64,000 nucleotides of DNA from JAGRKR01 sp041397725 (GTDB lineage Bacteria > Pseudomonadota > Alphaproteobacteria > Rhizobiales > Hyphomicrobiaceae), in assembly GCA_041397725.1 (NCBI GenBank), contig JAWKVZ010000003.1, forward strand, positions 124,001 through 188,000, read 5' to 3'. A program made the position numbers and the translations under genes. Below the pieces are notes generated by a model. That model was given only the letters and a program-made list of their open reading frames with translations, made no database searches and was not told where the DNA came from. Each line of letters starts with the position of its first letter. The first letter of the stretch is position 1. Of the stretch, positions 60,942 through 64,000 are shown piece by piece.

Positions 60942-62228
60942 ATGACCGAGTCGAGTCCGAAGTTCGATACCCTCGCCATTCATGCGGGGGCGGCCCCGGA
61001 CCCATCGACCGGTGCCCGCACCACGCCGATCTACCAGACGACCTCCTATGTATTCAATGACGTCGATCACGCCGCGGCGCTGTTCAATCTCGAAGTGTTC
61101 GGTAACATCTACACCCGCATCATGAACCCGACGCAGGGTGTCCTCGAGCAGCGCGTGGCCGCGCTCGAGGGCGGCACGGCGGCGCTGGCCGTCGCCTCGG
61201 GTCATGCGGCACAGCACCTGGTGTTCCACACGCTGCTCGAGCCGGGCGACGAGTTCGTCGCCGGTCGCCAGCTGTACGGCGGCTCCATCAACCAGTTCAA
61301 TCACGCCTTCAAGAAGAGCGGCTGGAACGTCGTGTGGGCCGATGCCACGAAGCCGGAAAGCTTCGCGGAGGCCATCACGCCGAAGACCAAGGCCATCTAC
61401 TGCGAGAGCCTGGCCAATCCGGGCGGTGTCGTCGTCGACCTGCCGGCCGTGTCCGCCATCGCCAGGAAGGCCGGCGTGCCGCTCATCGTCGACAACACGC
61501 TGGCGACACCCTACCTCTGCCAGCCGAAGCTGCACGGCGCCGACATCATCGTGCATTCGCTGACGAAGTTCATGGGCGGGCATGGCAACTCCCTCGGCGG
61601 CATCATCGTCGACTGCGGGAGCTTCGACTGGCTCGCCTCCAAGAAGAAGTATCCGACGCTGCAGGAGCCCAATCCCAGCTACAACGGCATGCGGCTCGCC
61701 GAGACCTTCGGCAATTTCGCCTTCGCGATCGCCTGCCGGGTCATGGGGTTGCGCGATCTCGGGCCGGCCATTTCGCCGTTCAACGCCTTCATGATCCTGA
61801 CCGGCATCGAGACACTGTCGCTGCGCATGGCGCGCCACTGCGAGAACGCGCTGGCGGTCGCCACGTGGCTCGAGGCGCACCCCAAGGTCGCCTGGGTGCA
61901 GTATGCGGGGCTTGCGAGCAATCCGTTCCATGCCCTCGCCAAGCAACTCTGCCCGAAGGGCGCCGGCGCCGTCTTTACGTTCGGCGTCAAGGGCGGCTAC
62001 GACGCCGGCGTCAAGCTCGTGTCCGCCGTCAAGCTGCATTCGCACCTCGCCAACATCGGCGACACGCGCTCGCTGATCATCCATCCGGCCTCGACCACGC
62101 ATCGCCAGCTCACCGACGTGCAGCGCACGGCGGCCGGGGCGGGGCCCGATGTCGTGCGGCTCTCGATCGGCATCGAGGACAAGGACGACATCATCGCCGA
62201 TCTCGAGCAGGCACTGGCGCAGGTCTGA
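60942..62228 (+). CDS. metY: O-acetylhomoserine sulfhydrylase (PLP-dependent)
   Basis: The 428-residue protein is a Cys/Met-metabolism PLP enzyme: TTPIYQTTSYVF, RIMNPTQGVLEQRVAALEGG, the PLP-binding Lys in HSLTKFMGGHG, and RLSIGIEDKDDIIADLEQAL at the C-terminus. The length and the segment around KKKYPTLQEPNPSYNGM point to the O-acetylhomoserine type, which makes homocysteine from O-acetylhomoserine and sulfide. ATG 60942 is chosen: an AGGAGG lies nine bases upstream; ATG 60933 is too close to it. No SAM-responsive leader is evident upstream. Confidence 0.94.
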   Translation: MTESSPKFDTLAIHAGAAPDPSTGARTTPIYQTTSYVFNDVDHAAALFNLEVFGNIYTRIMNPTQGVLEQRVAALEGGTAALAVASGHAAQHLVFHTLLEPGDEFVAGRQLYGGSINQFNHAFKKSGWNVVWADATKPESFAEAITPKTKAIYCESLANPGGVVVDLPAVSAIARKAGVPLIVDNTLATPYLCQPKLHGADIIVHSLTKFMGGHGNSLGGIIVDCGSFDWLASKKKYPTLQEPNPSYNGMRLAETFGNFAFAIACRVMGLRDLGPAISPFNAFMILTGIETLSLRMARHCENALAVATWLEAHPKVAWVQYAGLASNPFHALAKQLCPKGAGAVFTFGVKGGYDAGVKLVSAVKLHSHLANIGDTRSLIIHPASTTHRQLTDVQRTAAGAGPDVVRLSIGIEDKDDIIADLEQALAQV

Positions 62229-62262
62229 GGCCGGTCCGGCGTCGAGCATGCTCGCGCGGCGC

Positions 62263-63282
62263 TCAGCGCTGCCGCCGTCCCTGACGCACGAGGCTCGGCT
62301 CCGCCAGCAGCAACGGCCAGGCTGGCGGCGCCGTGATGCCGCGGCGGATGGCGGCCAGCGGCGCTTTGTCGTCGAAGGCAACGCGACCGCCGTTCTGCTG
62401 GACGCCGAGGCGGCGCCAGAGCGTGGCGAGGTCCGGAGAGACCGGTTGCCCGCGCATCATCTTGTAGAGGTCCTGGAACACCGTCGTGCCCGTCGCGCTG
62501 TCGGCAGTGGTGAGCGTCCGTTCGATCGACCATGTGTCACGCAGCGTGCCGCCGGCGTTGTGGATGGCCCGCAAGGCGTGCTGCACGCCGAGCCGGTTGG
62601 CGGTCCTGCGGCGGATCTCGATGTCGGCGAGCAGGAAATAAAGCGCGCCGCCCCAGTAGCGGCGATTGTAGCTCGGCGTGTCGTCGAGGCCCTGATCCTC
62701 ACTCTCGGGCAGGCCGAGCGGCATTTCCGTCATGAACTCGCTCCACGCGCGCCGGGCGGCGATCTCCTGGGACTGGGCGTAGGCGACCCATTCGACGTAG
62801 GTGGCCATTCCCTCGTGCAGCCAGAGGTGCTTGTCGTCGTGATCAGGAAAGGCCAGATGGGCCAGCTCGTGCACCAGCGTTGTGTCCGTTTGCAGCGTGC
62901 GGGCGTTCGTGCGGCTGCCGAGCGTGATGCGGATGCGCGCGTCGGGATCCATGTTGGCGGCGCCCTCGACGATATCGTTGCCGTCGACGGCCTTCAGCTT
63001 GATGCGCACGTCGCGAACCGGGAAGCGGCCGAAGTAGGTCGTGACCGCGCGCGCCGAGCGCAGCACCCAGTCGACGAGCACGCCCTCGCCGACCTCGAAC
63101 TCGCTCGGGCTGAAGACAAGGCTGATGCGGGCGCCGGCATAGCCGATGTCGCGCACCACCCGGCGCTCGAGCGGCGCGGCATCCGACGGGGGCTTTTCGG
63201 CCGCGCTGGGGCCGATCACTGCCAATGCCGCCAGGACCGCAGCAAGAATCCAGAGTCTTGCCGTTCGCATCATCCGTCGCAT
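62263..63282 (-). CDS. Exported gluzincin-type metallopeptidase (HExxH)
   Basis: The 339-residue protein has a signal peptide (hydrophobic core to about residue 28, PSAA-EK) and a zinc-peptidase motif HELAH near residue 139. LHEGMATY follows about 17 residues on, supplying the third Glu ligand, the pattern of gluzincin (M1/M61-like) peptidases. The rest is helical, with RRYWGGALYFLLADIEIRRRT as a conserved-looking segment. It should cleave peptides in the periplasm; the substrate is unknown. It is convergent with metY and upstream of phaC on the same strand. Confidence 0.87.
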   Translation of the reverse strand: MRRMMRTARLWILAAVLAALAVIGPSAAEKPPSDAAPLERRVVRDIGYAGARISLVFSPSEFEVGEGVLVDWVLRSARAVTTYFGRFPVRDVRIKLKAVDGNDIVEGAANMDPDARIRITLGSRTNARTLQTDTTLVHELAHLAFPDHDDKHLWLHEGMATYVEWVAYAQSQEIAARRAWSEFMTEMPLGLPESEDQGLDDTPSYNRRYWGGALYFLLADIEIRRRTANRLGVQHALRAIHNAGGTLRDTWSIERTLTTADSATGTTVFQDLYKMMRGQPVSPDLATLWRRLGVQQNGGRVAFDDKAPLAAIRRGITAPPAWPLLLAEPSLVRQGRRQR

Positions 63283-63512
63283 GAACCGTTGCTGTCCGCC
63301 AGCTGCGTCGCGTGCACCGGGACGGCATGGGCACGACGTGTGCTGAGCGGATATCCGCAGCGCTGGGCTCCGCCACTCGCATCGCCCGTCGCGACGACGC
63401 AGGCGGCTGGCCCCGTTCGATCAGGCCGTAGTCGGAACAGGGGAATGTGGTCGGAGTGCGGCACCGGTCGGAGCGCGACGGCGCAAGCCGTCGCATGCCG
63501 TCGCTCCTCGCC

Positions 63513-64000
63513 TCAGCTCTTGGCCTTGACGTAGCTGCCGGGCGCGTCCTCGATCACGCCGAGCTTGGCGCCGGGGCGCCGCGAGGCGATCTTGCCGCCG
63601 GAGTGCCCGCCGAGCCATTTCGCCCAATCCGGCCACCAGGAGCCGGGGTGCTCGCTGGCGCCCTCGATCCAGGACTCGAGCGTGGCGGCGCGATGGTCGT
63701 TGGTCCAGTGCTGGTACTTCACCTTGCCCGGTGGATTGACGACGCCGGCGATGTGGCCGGAGCCCGCCAGCACGAACCGCACCGGCCCACCGAGCAGGCG
63801 GGCGCCGATGAAGACCGATTGCGCCGGGGCGATGTGGTCCTCGCGGGTGGCGAGCTCATAGACCGGGAGTTTCACCTTGCTCATGTCGATGCGGACGCCG
63901 CCGACCTGGAGCTGCCCCTTGGCGAGCTTGTTCTCGTGGTAGAACTCGCGCAGGTAGTACTTGTGATTGGCGGCCGGCATCCGCGTCGAGTCCTGGTTCC
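63513..64000 (-). CDS. phaC: PHA synthase, C-terminal part (partial, runs off right edge)
   Basis: The frame continues upstream beyond the window, with DSTRMPAANHKYYLREFY directly at the edge, a hallmark of poly(3-hydroxyalkanoate) synthase. The visible 160 residues include the catalytic Asp in ATREDHIAP, the His in GSGHIAGVVNPPGK and WTNDHRAATLESWIEGA near the end. It polymerises (R)-3-hydroxyacyl-CoA into storage polyester. The N-terminal half and the nucleophile Cys are outside the window, so class I is inferred only from this tail. Confidence 0.93.
   Translation of the reverse strand, partial: NQDSTRMPAANHKYYLREFYHENKLAKGQLQVGGVRIDMSKVKLPVYELATREDHIAPAQSVFIGARLLGGPVRFVLAGSGHIAGVVNPPGKVKYQHWTNDHRAATLESWIEGASEHPGSWWPDWAKWLGGHSGGKIASRRPGAKLGVIEDAPGSYVKAKS

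Noticed and set aside
63475..63494. Hairpin (8-bp stem, 4-nt loop) just downstream of phaC as terminator
   Set aside because: The stem is perfect but no T run follows on the minus strand; such stems are common by chance at this GC content.

Overview
The window is GC-rich and dense with genes on both strands. The gene set points to an alphaproteobacterium, most likely in Hyphomicrobiales (Rhizobiales). Pointers are a TIGR02300-type zinc-ribbon protein, the block HDAC-like / xseB / dxs / tlyA / RNA methyltransferase, tripartite tricarboxylate (Tct) transport with a Bug-type binding protein, a TadG-like protein, a DUF3307 protein, Cu/Zn SodC and a PHA synthase at the right edge. I cannot name the genus. 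I see no phage, IS element, CRISPR array or rRNA. One tRNA gene, tRNA-Asn(GUU), is present.

Layout. 1-6.9 kb: two secreted beta-repeat proteins (one with a VWA domain), nitroreductase, flavin-reductase-like protein, a CitE-like lyase / MaoC hydratase pair, a small secreted protein and NAD kinase. 7-14.2 kb: CutA, a SulP anion transporter with STAS and cyclic-nucleotide-binding domains, a DUF3307 membrane protein, a CHASE2 class III cyclase, and UDP-glucose dehydrogenase. 14.2-20.7 kb: Pro-rich peptidoglycan-binding-type protein, a secreted Lys-rich repeat protein, TPR protein, histidine phosphatase, CurA-like reductase, and a lipoprotein that looks lower in GC than its surroundings. 20.7-25.7 kb: a translation-factor block (sulfurtransferase, epmB, epmA, efp), then a short basic exported protein and a second Lys-rich repeat protein. 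26-31.3 kb: aroC, haloacid dehalogenase, sirtuin, RNA methyltransferase, tlyA, sodC. 31.4-40 kb: one long minus-strand series: acyl-CoA dehydrogenase, enoyl-CoA hydratase, unknown membrane protein, SDR, HDAC-like deacetylase, xseB and dxs. 40-43 kb: threonylcarbamoyl-AMP synthase, D-2-hydroxyacid dehydrogenase, a small membrane protein. 43-48.3 kb: TadG-like VWA protein and an acyl-CoA operon (enoyl-CoA hydratase, small unknown, acyl-CoA dehydrogenase, CoA-transferase). 48.3-51.3 kb: thermonuclease, TIGR02300 protein, cold-shock protein, cation/proton antiporter. 51.3-56 kb: tctC-tctB-tctA-sulfatase. 56.3-64 kb: patatin lipase, isochorismatase-like hydrolase, tRNA-Asn, HisD-like dehydrogenase, isoaspartyl peptidase, O-acetylhomoserine sulfhydrylase, HExxH metallopeptidase and the C-terminal part of phaC.

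How genes may work together. EpmB, EpmA and EF-P form a complete beta-lysylation route, and several neighbours contain polyproline runs of the kind EF-P helps translate. The cyclase lies about 0.5 kb from a transporter carrying a cyclic-nucleotide-binding domain, so a local cNMP-to-transport link is possible. The sulfatase is 1 bp from tctA, which suggests uptake of an organic anion followed by desulfation. Two acyl-CoA gene sets point to catabolism of carboxylic acids.

The least explained items are the two Lys-rich exported repeat proteins (15990-16379 and 25279-25680), the tandem beta-repeat VWA locus at the left edge, and the lipoprotein at 19.6-20.6 kb.
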